This document shows, piece after piece, positions 27,013-37,046 of a DNA stretch of 64,000 nt. Source of the DNA: Trinickia dabaoshanensis. Lineage in GTDB: Bacteria > Pseudomonadota > Gammaproteobacteria > Burkholderiales > Burkholderiaceae. The notes under the pieces are model-generated. The model was given only the letters and a program-made list of their open reading frames with translations, was not told where the DNA came from and did no database searches. Every line of letters begins with the position of its first letter. Position 1 is the first letter of the stretch. The translations under genes and the position numbers were made by a program. The stretch spans positions 38,055 to 102,054 of the forward strand of contig NZ_PNYA01000029.1 of the NCBI RefSeq assembly GCF_002879885.1, in the 5' to 3' direction.

Positions 27013-28146
27013 TTAGATGAGTTCACGCTTGCCGAGCAAGCCGCGCAAGCGCGGTTGAGCGTTCGTCATCGAGAGTGAGTTCGCGAGTTCGATCAGCGGC
27101 AACACTCGCCGTTTGACCTTCGCTATATGGTTTTGCGCGATGTCCGAGATGCGGTGCTCCAGGTAAGGATTGCTAAACCGCTCGCGAACGCTCGATACGT
27201 ACTCTTCGGCCTGAACACGCATGCCGATCGCCTCGAATACGGGCAGGACTTCTTCTTGCCATACAGCCTCGATATCGGCGCGCATACGCGCATCGTGCAT
27301 CGCCTCGAGCACCGTTTCCGACATCGACCGCTGCTCGGTAAGCCACTGCTCCGCCAGCCAACTATGGCCGAGGTTCAGGAAAAAGAGTTTCAACCGTTCG
27401 TGGCTCCGCAAGTCGTCCGTCAGAACGATGCTCTCGTGCGTGCAGGGCAATTCCATTCCCGTCCGTCGCTCGATGGCCCACAGGGCATAGGGCTCGGCAA
27501 CCGCGCCGACGGGGTCGATAGGCGCCGACACGATCCGATCCACGAGTGAGTTCACCCAAACACATCGGTGCCGGGCGTATTCGATGAACGAATCGGGCAG
27601 CGACCATTGCTTCGCGAGGCCAAGCACGATCTCGCGCAACGTGTCGCCGTTGTTCTCCACTAACTCGCAAGGGAAAATCGATACACCGTCGGCGGGACGT
27701 TCTTGCCAGCGCGAATGAAGCAACGCGAGAAGCTTCGCCGGATAGCTGCGCGGCGCGGCGCTATCCTTTGATAGCACATCGATCGAATCCCGCTCGTCGA
27801 GGCGGTAGCCGGTGTCGCCGGTGTTCGACACGATCACGCGCACGTCTTCGATCGCCGACCGGCGTATCGTCGCCCAGTCGCGATCGGCAATCCACGCCGA
27901 GCGAATGGCATCGCAGACGACCACCCTATCGACGACGGCACCGTGCTCATTCCCGCGGATACGCACCGGATAGCTCGCTTGCCGCGCCAACGCCGCGACG
28001 CGCGCATGACTGGCGGCATTGCCGGTGGTCTGCACGACGCTGATGCCGCCGATGGCATCGCCCCGCTCCAGCGCTTGCGAAACGAACAGCGCGACGTGCG
28101 CCAGCAGAAACCGGCTCGTGCCGAACTGAAGTATGGGTTCACTCAT
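27013..28146 (-). CDS. Tagaturonate reductase-like enzyme (mannitol dehydrogenase family, UxaB type)
   Basis: A 377-residue member of the long-chain mannitol dehydrogenase family. The NAD-binding start ILQFGTSRFLLAHVALFV corresponds to IIQFGEGNFLRAF in E. coli UxaB. The block PCELVENNGDTLREIVLGLAKQWSLPDSFIEY parallels UxaB, as do YPAKLLALLHSRW and VNSLVDRIV. UxaB reduces D-tagaturonate to D-altronate. The protein is about 100 residues shorter than E. coli UxaB, the C-terminal helices being trimmed. I start at the ATG 28144-28146; the open frame continues 36 codons upstream but overlaps the neighbour's 3' spacer. It is 31 bp after the L-galactonate dehydrogenase-like gene, the enzyme expected to make its substrate. 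Confidence 0.82.
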   Translation of the reverse strand: MSEPILQFGTSRFLLAHVALFVSQALERGDAIGGISVVQTTGNAASHARVAALARQASYPVRIRGNEHGAVVDRVVVCDAIRSAWIADRDWATIRRSAIEDVRVIVSNTGDTGYRLDERDSIDVLSKDSAAPRSYPAKLLALLHSRWQERPADGVSIFPCELVENNGDTLREIVLGLAKQWSLPDSFIEYARHRCVWVNSLVDRIVSAPIDPVGAVAEPYALWAIERRTGMELPCTHESIVLTDDLRSHERLKLFFLNLGHSWLAEQWLTEQRSMSETVLEAMHDARMRADIEAVWQEEVLPVFEAIGMRVQAEEYVSSVRERFSNPYLEHRISDIAQNHIAKVKRRVLPLIELANSLSMTNAQPRLRGLLGKRELI

Positions 28147-28177
28147 GGCCGCTTTCCCGTACGTCCCATGACATGGC

Positions 28178-29188
28178 TCAGCACTCCACCAACGCCTTGA
28201 CCACCGTTTGCCCAGTCTCCAGCAAACGCGGAAACGCTTCCGGAACATCGGCAAGCCGCATTCGATGCGTGTTCAACGCTTGATCCGGAATACGGCCCGC
28301 ACGCATCGCTTCGAGCACGGTCTCGAAATCGGCGGTGGTCGCGTTCCGGCTCGCAAGCAAAGTCGTCTCGCGCTTATGAAACTCCGGATCGGAGAACGTC
28401 ACCTGCCCGGGCACGATAGAGATCAACGTATATTTTCCGCCGTGCGCCACGAAGGCGAACCCGCGGTTCATTGCGTCGATATTGCCCGTCGCGTCGAAAA
28501 CGGCATCGAAAAACTCATTGTTCGTGAGCGATGCGAGCTGCTCGGCGTCGTTGGGACCGACACTGACGGCCGCATCGACGTTCAATTGCGATGTGCAAAA
28601 TTCGAGGCGATCGGCGCGCGTATCGAGACACGTCACATTGGCGCCCCGAAGCTTCGCAAAGATCATGGCGGCCATGCCGATCGGACCGGCCCCGACTACC
28701 AACACGCGTTGACCGGCCGACACCTCCGCGCGCCGTACCGCGTGCGCCCCGATCGCCAAAAACTCCAGCATCGCCGCTTGATCGAGCGTGACGCCTTCAG
28801 CCTTGTGAACGAACTGCGCGGGTACGCTGAGGTACTCGGCGAGCGCGCCGTCACGATGCACGCCCAGCACCTTGATCTCGACGCAGCAGTTGGTCTTACC
28901 TTGTCTGCATGCGACGCAACGTCCGCATGACAAATACGGCATCACATAGACACCGTCGCCCGGAGCGAATCCCGAGTTCTGTTCCGCCTCGACGACCAGG
29001 CCCGAAAACTCATGCCCCATCACACGAGGGTACTGAAGATAGGGTTGGTTGCCCGTAAAGATGTGCAAGTCGGTACCGCAAATTCCAACTCGCGATACCC
29101 GCAGCAATACTTCGCCTTCACCTCGAACAGGCATATCGGACTGCTGCGCACGCAACACTCCGGGTGATTCGCAAATCACGCTAAGCAT
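28178..29188 (-). CDS. Zinc alcohol dehydrogenase, L-galactonate 5-dehydrogenase (LgoD/YjjN) type
   Basis: A 336-residue medium-chain zinc dehydrogenase. Catalytic zinc ligands C37 (VGICGTDLH) and H59-E60 (VMGHE) and the structural zinc cysteines C88, C91, C94 and C102 are present. The Rossmann motif is VLVVGAGPIGMAA. Several stretches match my recollection of E. coli YjjN/LgoD: GNQPYLQYPRV, LGVHRDGALAEYLSVP and FSDPEFHKRETTLLASRNAT. LgoD oxidises L-galactonate at C5 to D-tagaturonate. It lies between the lactonase, which would supply L-galactonate, and the tagaturonate reductase-like gene, so gene order mirrors pathway order. Other aldonates (L-fuconate-like) are possible substrates. Confidence 0.85.
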   Translation of the reverse strand: MLSVICESPGVLRAQQSDMPVRGEGEVLLRVSRVGICGTDLHIFTGNQPYLQYPRVMGHEFSGLVVEAEQNSGFAPGDGVYVMPYLSCGRCVACRQGKTNCCVEIKVLGVHRDGALAEYLSVPAQFVHKAEGVTLDQAAMLEFLAIGAHAVRRAEVSAGQRVLVVGAGPIGMAAMIFAKLRGANVTCLDTRADRLEFCTSQLNVDAAVSVGPNDAEQLASLTNNEFFDAVFDATGNIDAMNRGFAFVAHGGKYTLISIVPGQVTFSDPEFHKRETTLLASRNATTADFETVLEAMRAGRIPDQALNTHRMRLADVPEAFPRLLETGQTVVKALVEC

Positions 29189-29209
29189 AGGGATTTCCTC
29201 TTGATCAAA

Positions 29210-30085
29210 TCATGCGTGGCGAAGGGTGTCGCCGACGCGATAAAACGTGTATGCGTTGCCGCCGAAAACGTCGGAGACGGCGTCCGCGCCCAAAAACCGC
29301 GTGCAATCGTCCTCGCATGCGGCCAGCCATGCGCCATAACCGTCGGAGCCAGGGGCGAGACGCAACACGGGCCAGTCGCTGCCCCACATCAATCGCCGCG
29401 CGCCGAATAGCTCAGTCACCGCTCGGACATAGGGCCGAACACGGCTTCTGAGCGCGTCGTCATCGGCCGCGTCGCCGGCCTCGGTCCAAAGCCCGGAGAG
29501 CTTGCAATGCACGTTGGGCAGGAGCGCGAGCCTAGTCATCGCGGACAGCCACGGCTCGACCTGCTTTGTCGCTATGTGCGGCTTCGCGCCGTGATCGACG
29601 ACGATCCGCAGGTCCGGATAGCGCCGGGCAAATTCGTATAGCGCATCGAGATGGCGCGGCATCACCAGTGCATCGAAGCGCAAATCATGGTCGATCATGG
29701 CCGCCACGGCGCCATCCAAAATCGGATCGTCGATCCACGCGTCGTCCGGTAGGTCTTGAAGCATCGGCCGTAGCCCACGCGCCTTCGGTTGCGCGGCGAA
29801 TGCCGCGATTTTGGTTGCCGCATCCGCAGCCTTCATATCGACCCACCCGACGACAGCGCACACGGTCGGCGTTCGCTCCGCGAGTTCGAGCAAAAAGCGC
29901 GTGTCATTCTCGGTAGGTAGCGACTGCACGAGAACCGTTCCGCTGATTCGGGCCGCGTCCAACTCGGGCGCAATATCCGCCGGACCGAAATCGCGATGGA
30001 TCGCATTCAACTCGGGAGGCGGCCAGTAGCCGGCACGATCGCCGATTTGCCAGTAGTGCTGGTGCGCATCGATACGCGGCGTCAT
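29210..30085 (-). CDS. Aldonolactonase of the amidohydrolase-2 family (L-fucono/L-galactono-lactonase type)
   Basis: A 291-residue TIM-barrel metal hydrolase. RIDAHQHYW at residues 4-12 holds the first metal histidines, IVVDHGAKP the next, and LMWGSDWPVLR the catalytic aspartate near the end. This is the layout of L-rhamnono- and L-fucono-lactonases. The start overlaps the upstream aldo/keto reductase stop as ATGA, meaning coupled translation of the dehydrogenase that makes the lactone and the enzyme that opens it. No signal peptide, so cytoplasmic. Exact lactone is inferred from context. Confidence 0.88.
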   Translation of the reverse strand: MTPRIDAHQHYWQIGDRAGYWPPPELNAIHRDFGPADIAPELDAARISGTVLVQSLPTENDTRFLLELAERTPTVCAVVGWVDMKAADAATKIAAFAAQPKARGLRPMLQDLPDDAWIDDPILDGAVAAMIDHDLRFDALVMPRHLDALYEFARRYPDLRIVVDHGAKPHIATKQVEPWLSAMTRLALLPNVHCKLSGLWTEAGDAADDDALRSRVRPYVRAVTELFGARRLMWGSDWPVLRLAPGSDGYGAWLAACEDDCTRFLGADAVSDVFGGNAYTFYRVGDTLRHA

Positions 30086-31101
30086 GCTTGCCCCTCCGGA
30101 ACCGGTACATTGGCGGCGATCAATCCCTCATCGCGCAACGCCTGCCAATACTGCGGGGGTATCGGCCGCTCGAGCCATGCGATGTTCTGCTCCAATTGCG
30201 CGGCCGTGCGCGCGCCGACGACGCATGAAACGACAGCCCGATGGGCAAAGGGGAATTGCAGCGCAGCCGCCGGAAGCGGTACGTCGAAGCGCGCGCTGAC
30301 ATCGGCTAGGCGCCGCACCTTTTCAACGACCGAGGCTGGCGCATCCGCATAATTGAACTTGCCGTTACCGGCGAGTACGCCTGAATTGAATACGCCTGCG
30401 GCAACGACAGCCGTTTCAGCACGGATGCACGCGTCGAGCAGCGGCTCGAGCGCGGTCTGTTCAAGTAGCGTGTACCGTCCGGCGAGCATGACCACATCGA
30501 GCGGCACTTCGTTCATCGCATCGACGACGACCTCCCACTCGTTGACACCGAGGCCGATCGCCCGCACCGCGCCGCTCTCGCGCAACTGCGTCAAGGCGCG
30601 GAAACCGCCGCCTTCCGTAAGCTGAGCCCAGTAGTGCGCGTGGCGATCGGCATGCGTCACCGTTCCGATATCGTGCACGTAGAGGATGTCGATGCGTGTC
30701 ATCCCAAGCCGCTGCAAGCTATCCTCGTACGAGCGCATGATGCCGCCGTAGGTATAGTCGAAGATCGGCCGAAAAGGCAGCGGCTCGGCCCAGCCGTCTT
30801 CGCCGGGCTGCACGCCGGCATCGGGACACATCAAGCGGCCCACCTTCGTGCTCAGTGAAAAGGTTTCCCTCGCGCGGTTCGAAAGCGCCTGCCCAATGCG
30901 TCGCTCGGAAAGCGTAAAGCCGTAGTACGGTGCCGTATCGAAGTAGCGTAGGCCGGCCGACCACGCGGCCTCGACGAGCGCCTGCGCATCGGCCGACGAC
31001 ATCGGACGATAGAGGCCGCCGAGTTGAGAGCACCCGAACCCCAGGGCAGTCAGTTCGAGTCCACTGCGCGGCAAGGTATGTATTTCGCGAGCGTTGATCA
31101 T
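30082..31101 (-). CDS. Aldo/keto reductase, L-galactose/L-fucose 1-dehydrogenase type
   Basis: A 339-residue aldo/keto reductase resembling L-fucose (D-threo-aldose) dehydrogenase and L-galactose dehydrogenase. The catalytic tetrad is visible: D55 and Y60 in RYFDTAPYYG, K86 in STKVG and H143 in YVHDIG. FGCSQLGGLYRP, GLGVNEWEV and SGVLAGNGKFNY are further family blocks. I start at the ATG 31099-31101 (MINAREIHTL), nine codons inside the longest frame. It would oxidise an imported L-sugar at C1 to the lactone. L-fucose and L-galactose share stereochemistry and both are accepted by enzymes of this group; the rest of the operon points to L-galactose. Confidence 0.87.
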   Translation of the reverse strand: MINAREIHTLPRSGLELTALGFGCSQLGGLYRPMSSADAQALVEAAWSAGLRYFDTAPYYGFTLSERRIGQALSNRARETFSLSTKVGRLMCPDAGVQPGEDGWAEPLPFRPIFDYTYGGIMRSYEDSLQRLGMTRIDILYVHDIGTVTHADRHAHYWAQLTEGGGFRALTQLRESGAVRAIGLGVNEWEVVVDAMNEVPLDVVMLAGRYTLLEQTALEPLLDACIRAETAVVAAGVFNSGVLAGNGKFNYADAPASVVEKVRRLADVSARFDVPLPAAALQFPFAHRAVVSCVVGARTAAQLEQNIAWLERPIPPQYWQALRDEGLIAANVPVPEGQA

Positions 31102-31196
31102 CGAGGGACGCAATCGAGAAAGGGTCAATCGTTATGGATACCGAACGAGGCACTGCGCCGATCAGGCACCGGCATCGGCGCAGGCCATCCGCACGG

Positions 31197-32144
31197 TTAG
31201 TAAAGAACGTTCTTCGCCGCAGGCGAGTCGAGGTTTTTTTTGTCGACCATCACGACGCCCGTATCGATATCCTTCGCGACAGGCTTGTGTTCGATCACGT
31301 TGACGACCGTCTGAATGCCCTTGTATCCCATCTGATAGGAGCCTTGAACGGCAATGCCTTGGATCGTCCCGTCGCGTACGAAATTTTGCAGATCCTGATT
31401 GCCGTCGAACCCGATCGCCACGACTTTGCCGGCCTTGCCCGACTGCTTGAGCGCCCGGCCGACTCCGATCGCGGTCGGCTCGTTCGCACCGAAAATCCCT
31501 TTCAGGTCAGGGTTCGCGGAGAGCACGTCGGTGGTCTGATTCAGCGCCGTCGCCATCTGCGATTGCGAGTAGTACGGGCCGACGATCTGCAGCTTCGAAT
31601 GTGCGGCGAGATACTTCTTGAAGCCGCCGACACGCCCGATCTCGGATCCCGCGCCCGGCACGTAGGACATGAGCGCGATCTTTCCCGTCTGGCCGACTCG
31701 GTCGATCAGCGCCTGCGCGCAAAGCTCACCGGCCTTCTCGTTATCGGTCGACAAGAACGACTGGTAGTACTGCTTGCCGGCGTCGGACAGCGCGGAGTCG
31801 ATCAGCACGACGGGAATGTGCGCTTCCCACGCCTTCTTGATCGCAGGGACGAGCGCGTCGGGATCGGACGGTGCGAGCACGATGCCCGCGACGTGCCGGT
31901 TGACCGCGTTCTCGACCATATTCACTTCATCCGTGATATCGGATTCGGCGGCCGGGCCTTGGAAGGTCATCGTGAAACCCTTCGCGTCATCGAGTGCGGC
32001 CTTCGCGCCTTTCTGCACGTTCTGCCAGTAATTCGAATTGACCGTCTTGACGATCACCGCGATCTCGCCGCCGGCCGCATAAGCGCCGGTGCTGAATGCC
32101 GCGCACAACAATGCCGATACGGCAAAAATCGAAAGCCTCTGCAT
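31197..32144 (-). CDS. Sugar ABC importer binding protein (RbsB type)
   Basis: A 315-residue periplasmic binding protein of the RbsB/peripla_BP_4 family. The signal peptide MQRLSIFAVSALLCAAFSTGAYA is followed by EIAVIVKTVNSNYWQNVQKGAKAALDD. Sugar-site blocks are IVLAPSDPDALVPAIKKAWEAHIPVVLID, STDNEKAGELCAQAL and VVAIGFDGNQDLQNFVRDGTIQGIAVQGSYQMGYKGI. The ATG at 32142-32144 has GAGGAG 6 bases upstream; the frame is open for 24 more codons without support. It begins 38 bp after the permease gene. The substrate is most likely an L-hexose. Confidence 0.92.
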   Translation of the reverse strand: MQRLSIFAVSALLCAAFSTGAYAAGGEIAVIVKTVNSNYWQNVQKGAKAALDDAKGFTMTFQGPAAESDITDEVNMVENAVNRHVAGIVLAPSDPDALVPAIKKAWEAHIPVVLIDSALSDAGKQYYQSFLSTDNEKAGELCAQALIDRVGQTGKIALMSYVPGAGSEIGRVGGFKKYLAAHSKLQIVGPYYSQSQMATALNQTTDVLSANPDLKGIFGANEPTAIGVGRALKQSGKAGKVVAIGFDGNQDLQNFVRDGTIQGIAVQGSYQMGYKGIQTVVNVIEHKPVAKDIDTGVVMVDKKNLDSPAAKNVLY

Positions 32145-32182
32145 GTCTCGCTCCTCTATTTTCATGGTTGAACTACGCTTGA

Positions 32183-33206
32183 TTACCGCTTCCTGCTTCG
32201 CAATTGATCGATCCAAACGGTGCCTAGAATCACGACGCCGATGATGATCTGCTGGATGAAGCTGGATACCCCGTTCATGTTCAGGCCGTTGCGCAGCACG
32301 CCGATCACGAACGCGCCGATGGCCGTGCCCGAGATCGTGCCCACGCCGCCCATCAACGACGTTCCGCCGATCACCGCACTGGCGATCGCATCGAGCTCGT
32401 ACATGACGCCTTCATTGGGTTGTCCGGTCACGAGACGCGACATCAACACGCAACCGGTGACGCCGGCCAACGCGCCGGAGAGCACGTAGGTGAACATCGT
32501 CACGCCGCGAACGTTGACGCCGGAGAGACGGGCCGCTTCGGGGTTGGACCCGACGGCGTAGATGTGGCGCCCTAGCGAAGTCTTCGACAAAAGAATGGCA
32601 CCGGCGATGAAGAGCACGACCATGATGACGACCGGATACGGAATCCCCGGAAACGTCGTGTCCGGAAATCCGTCGGCGCCGATATGCGAGATCCGGAACA
32701 GCGCGCCGTTACCGAGCGCCCCGAACGCATTGCCGAGATCCGAGACCGGCCGCGCGCCGGTAATCTGCAACGCGAGACCTCTTGCGACGAGCATCATGCC
32801 GAGTGTCGCGATGAACGGCGGCAACCCCATCCGTGTGACGCAGGTGCCGTTGACGTATCCGCACAGCGCCCCCACGAGCACGCCGCAAAGCATCGCGACG
32901 GGCACCGGTATGCCCGACTTGGCGAGCAACGCGGCGGAAACGCCGGCAAGCGCGAGCACCGAGCCGACCGACAGGTCGATGCCGCCTGTGATGATGACGC
33001 AGGTTGCGGCCACGCCCAGATAGGCGATTGACGTCACTTGCAAGCTGACCGTCATCATGTTGCCGACGGAAAAGAACGCCGAGCTCGTGACCGAAAACGC
33101 AATGACCAATGCAACGAGACTACCCAGCGCCGCGAACTTTTGAATCAGGTCGCGGCGTCGCTGCCTTGCCGAGCGCTCGGCGGGCTGACTACGATCGGAT
33201 GTCATT

Positions 33207-33214
<8 letters not shown>
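32183..33214 (-). CDS. Sugar ABC importer permease (RbsC type)
   Basis: A 343-residue permease with about eight to ten helices of the RbsC/AraH/XylH branch. Family markers include TSIAYLGVAATCVIITGGIDLSVGSVLALAG, GYVNGTCVTRMGLPPFIATLGMMLVARGL, GRHIYAVGSNPEAARLSGVNV and the closing GGTSLMGGVGTISGTAIGAFVIGVLRNGLNMNGVSSF block. The ATG at 33214 (GGGG 7 bases upstream) overlaps the ATPase stop by 8 bp; ATGs at 33232 and 33205 are alternatives. It belongs to the L-sugar importer. Confidence 0.92.
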
Positions 33215-34757
<1,543 letters not shown>

Positions 34758-34812
34758 CACGTCTCCATGTGCGGCCAACCTGGCTTGCGGCCGGTCAGTC
34801 CAATTTAGATGG

Positions 34813-34841
34813 ATTAGAGCCAAATTTTTTGTCATGGTCAA
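34813..34841 (-). promoter_or_regulatory. Sigma-70-type promoter of the L-sugar operon
   Basis: On the minus strand TTGACC (34836-34841) and TCTAAT (34813-34818) are separated by exactly 17 bases and lie 56 bp before the ATPase start. This places transcription start downstream of the longest open frame's first codon. Confidence 0.6.
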
Positions 34842-34887
34842 GCCAATGTTTATTTATCTGCACCGCTCTTACCAATAGTAGAAACCC

Positions 34888-34901
34888 TGGTATCGCCACC
34901 A
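34888..34901. promoter_or_regulatory. Possible FCD-GntR operator (TGGT-N6-ACCA)
   Basis: A short inverted repeat TGGT-ATCGCC-ACCA in the divergent region between the importer operon and the GntR gene. FCD-type GntR proteins bind sites built on TGGT and ACCA half-sites, though usually with a shorter spacer, so this is tentative. Confidence 0.35.
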
Positions 34902-34986
34902 ATCACCTGCCAGGTAAAGGTTCTGAGCCACCGTGCTAGACTTCGCCCCAGGCAGCGCGCGCCTCCCTCGCGTCCCTTTCACTCGC

Positions 34987-35682
34987 ATGATGAAATCAAC
35001 AGAACCCAAGCGGCTTTACCAATCCGTCGCCACGCAGATCCTCGCGCTGATCCGCCAAGGCGAATTTCCGCCCGGCGAACGCTTGCCGCCGGAACGTGAA
35101 CTCGCGCTGAAACTGGGCGTGTCGCGACCGTCGCTGCGCGAAGCGTTGATCGCGCTCGAGATAGGCGGTCAGGTCGAGATTCGAATGGGATCGGGCGTTT
35201 ATGTCTGCGAGCCGAGCGAGGACGCCGCGGGCACGGTGGGAGCGCTAGGGGACAGCCCTTCGGAATTGATGCAGGCACGCGCCGCGATCGAAGGCAGTGT
35301 GGTCATGCTGGCGGCGGCGCATATGACCGCCGCGATGTTGGATCGGTTACGTCGTACAGTCGAACGGATGCGTCGGCTCGCGGCGGCAGGTAAATCACCG
35401 GTCGAAGCAGACCGGCAATTCCATATGTTGATTGCGGAAGCCGCCGGCAACTCGGTACTCAGCCGCTACGTGGGAGAGTTGTTCGACAGTCGCCACGATC
35501 CGATTGCGGCCGCGATGCGAGGTCATGCGGAAAGCGCCCAAACGTGGACGGCGGCCGTGCAAGAACACGAGGCCGTGCTCAAGGGTTTGCAGGCCGGCGA
35601 CCCCATCGCCGCGCAAACGGCGATGCGCGCGCATCTCATGGCTTCGGAGGAGCGATGGATGAGCGGTGCGTTGAAATCGTAA
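34987..35682 (+). CDS. FCD-domain GntR regulator of the L-sugar operon
   Basis: A 231-residue GntR/FadR-type regulator. The winged helix reads RLYQSVATQILALIRQGEFPPGERLPPERELALKLGVSRPSLREALIALEIGGQVEIRMGSGVYV. The FCD ligand domain follows, with ELMQARAAIEGSVVMLAAAHMT, the metal-site histidines in ADRQFHMLIAEAAGNS and a C-terminal HEAVLKGLQAGDPIAAQTAMRAHL. It matches UxuR/LgoR/ExuR-type regulators of hexuronate and galactonate catabolism, consistent with L-galactonate chemistry next door. The ATG at 34987 (or the adjacent one at 34990) begins the conserved region. It is divergent from the operon it probably represses. Confidence 0.9.
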   Translation: MMKSTEPKRLYQSVATQILALIRQGEFPPGERLPPERELALKLGVSRPSLREALIALEIGGQVEIRMGSGVYVCEPSEDAAGTVGALGDSPSELMQARAAIEGSVVMLAAAHMTAAMLDRLRRTVERMRRLAAAGKSPVEADRQFHMLIAEAAGNSVLSRYVGELFDSRHDPIAAAMRGHAESAQTWTAAVQEHEAVLKGLQAGDPIAAQTAMRAHLMASEERWMSGALKS

Positions 35683-35960
35683 TCCGATGACTTGAGAAAC
35701 CCACGCTGTGGCCGCGCGGCATCGATACCGGCATCGATATCGCGTAATCGGAATCGTCGCAATAGGTCCGAACAAATCCGCCTGTTACACTCGCAACATT
35801 CGCGAGTCGTCCCCTTGATCCGGTCATCCGGCTTGGGCTGTGCAGTCCATGACCGGCAACTCGAGCGAAACCATTCTTGTGAAGCGGCGGCGAACGGAAA
35901 GTTGGCCTGCCTGGCGTTTCACGGCACTTTCCACACTTCACGATCCAGAAGGGACACGCA

Positions 35961-36836
35961 TTGAAGCGCCTCAGCCTTGTGCTCATCGTAGCGTTGCTAC
36001 GCGTACTTTCCGTACTCCCTTATAAGTTCGTCGCAAGGCTCGGGATGGTTGTCGGCACGGTGTTGTTCGCGCTGCCGAGCCGCCGCAAACGTATCGTCCT
36101 CGTGAACTTGGGCCTTTGCTTCCCCGAGAAGACCAGCCAAGAACGTCAGACGCTCGCGAGAGAGCACTTTCGCCACGTCGTTCGCAGCTATCTCGAGCGA
36201 GGCATTCAGTGGTTCGGCCGTGCGCAGGCGATCCGGGACATCGTCCAGATCGAAAGCAAGATCGATCTCGACGACGAGGCAGCCCCGCCCACCATCTTCA
36301 TGGGGTTTCACTTCGTGGCCATCGAAGTCGGGTGCATGCTGTACTCGACGCATCTGCCTGTCGCCTCCCTGTACACGCGGATGTCGAATACAGCCCTATG
36401 CGACTTGGCCAAGCGGCAACGCGGACGATTCGGCGCGGAGATGATCGAGCGCGCGACCAGCGCCAGAAAGATCGTGGGATTGTTGCGGTCGGGCAAACCC
36501 GTCATGCTCGCGGCGGATATGGACCACGGCATCGACAACTCTGTTTTCGTTCCTTTCTTCGGCATTCCCGCCTGCACACTCACAGCCGTTTCGCGTCTCG
36601 CGAGACTGGGACGTGCGCGGGTCGTTCCGTTCGTGACCGAGGTGCTTCCGAATTACGAAGGGTATAAGTTGACGATTTTCGAGCCGCTCGTGGACTTCCC
36701 ATCGGAATGCGATACGGTGGACGCACGCCGCATGAATGCGTTTCTCGAGGAACAGATCGTCAAGTTTCCCGAGCAGTACTACTGGGTGCATCGACGCTTC
36801 AAGCACCGGCCGCCGGGGATGGCATCGGTGTATTGA
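35961..36836 (+). CDS. LpxL/HtrB-family lipid A acyltransferase
   Basis: A 291-residue inner-membrane acyltransferase of the LpxL/HtrB family, which adds secondary acyl chains to lipid A. The N-terminal hydrophobic segment (LSLVLIVALLRVLSVLPY) is followed by RRKRIVLVNLGLCFPEKTSQER, the catalytic H-x4-E in GFHFVAIE, and MLAADMDHGIDNSVFVPFFGIPACT with the closing YYWVHRRFKHRPPG. The start is a TTG with AAGGGA 7 bases upstream; no ATG fits. It stands alone, not in an lpx cluster, so may be a paralogue modifying lipid A or another lipid such as ornithine lipid. Confidence 0.87.
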   Translation: MKRLSLVLIVALLRVLSVLPYKFVARLGMVVGTVLFALPSRRKRIVLVNLGLCFPEKTSQERQTLAREHFRHVVRSYLERGIQWFGRAQAIRDIVQIESKIDLDDEAAPPTIFMGFHFVAIEVGCMLYSTHLPVASLYTRMSNTALCDLAKRQRGRFGAEMIERATSARKIVGLLRSGKPVMLAADMDHGIDNSVFVPFFGIPACTLTAVSRLARLGRARVVPFVTEVLPNYEGYKLTIFEPLVDFPSECDTVDARRMNAFLEEQIVKFPEQYYWVHRRFKHRPPGMASVY

Positions 36837-37046
36837 AGCGTTCGGGCGCCGGTCGATGCGAGCCTCAACGCAAAGACGCCGGATCGGCGCTGCCTGGAGG
36901 CATTCGAGCTGCAAAAACGTATCGGCCGCAACGTCGAAGCAACCGCGCTCCCCCGGATGACCGCGGTCGTGCGAATGTAGGGCGCGACAGGCTGCGCGGC
37001 CGCGAGTATGTCTTCCTGAGTGCCCGCACGTAGCACCGGCCTTCGA

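Noticed and set aside
36837..37046. Possible small gene between the acyltransferase and trehalase
   Set aside because: Only arginine-rich frames without a start signal; convergent spacer.
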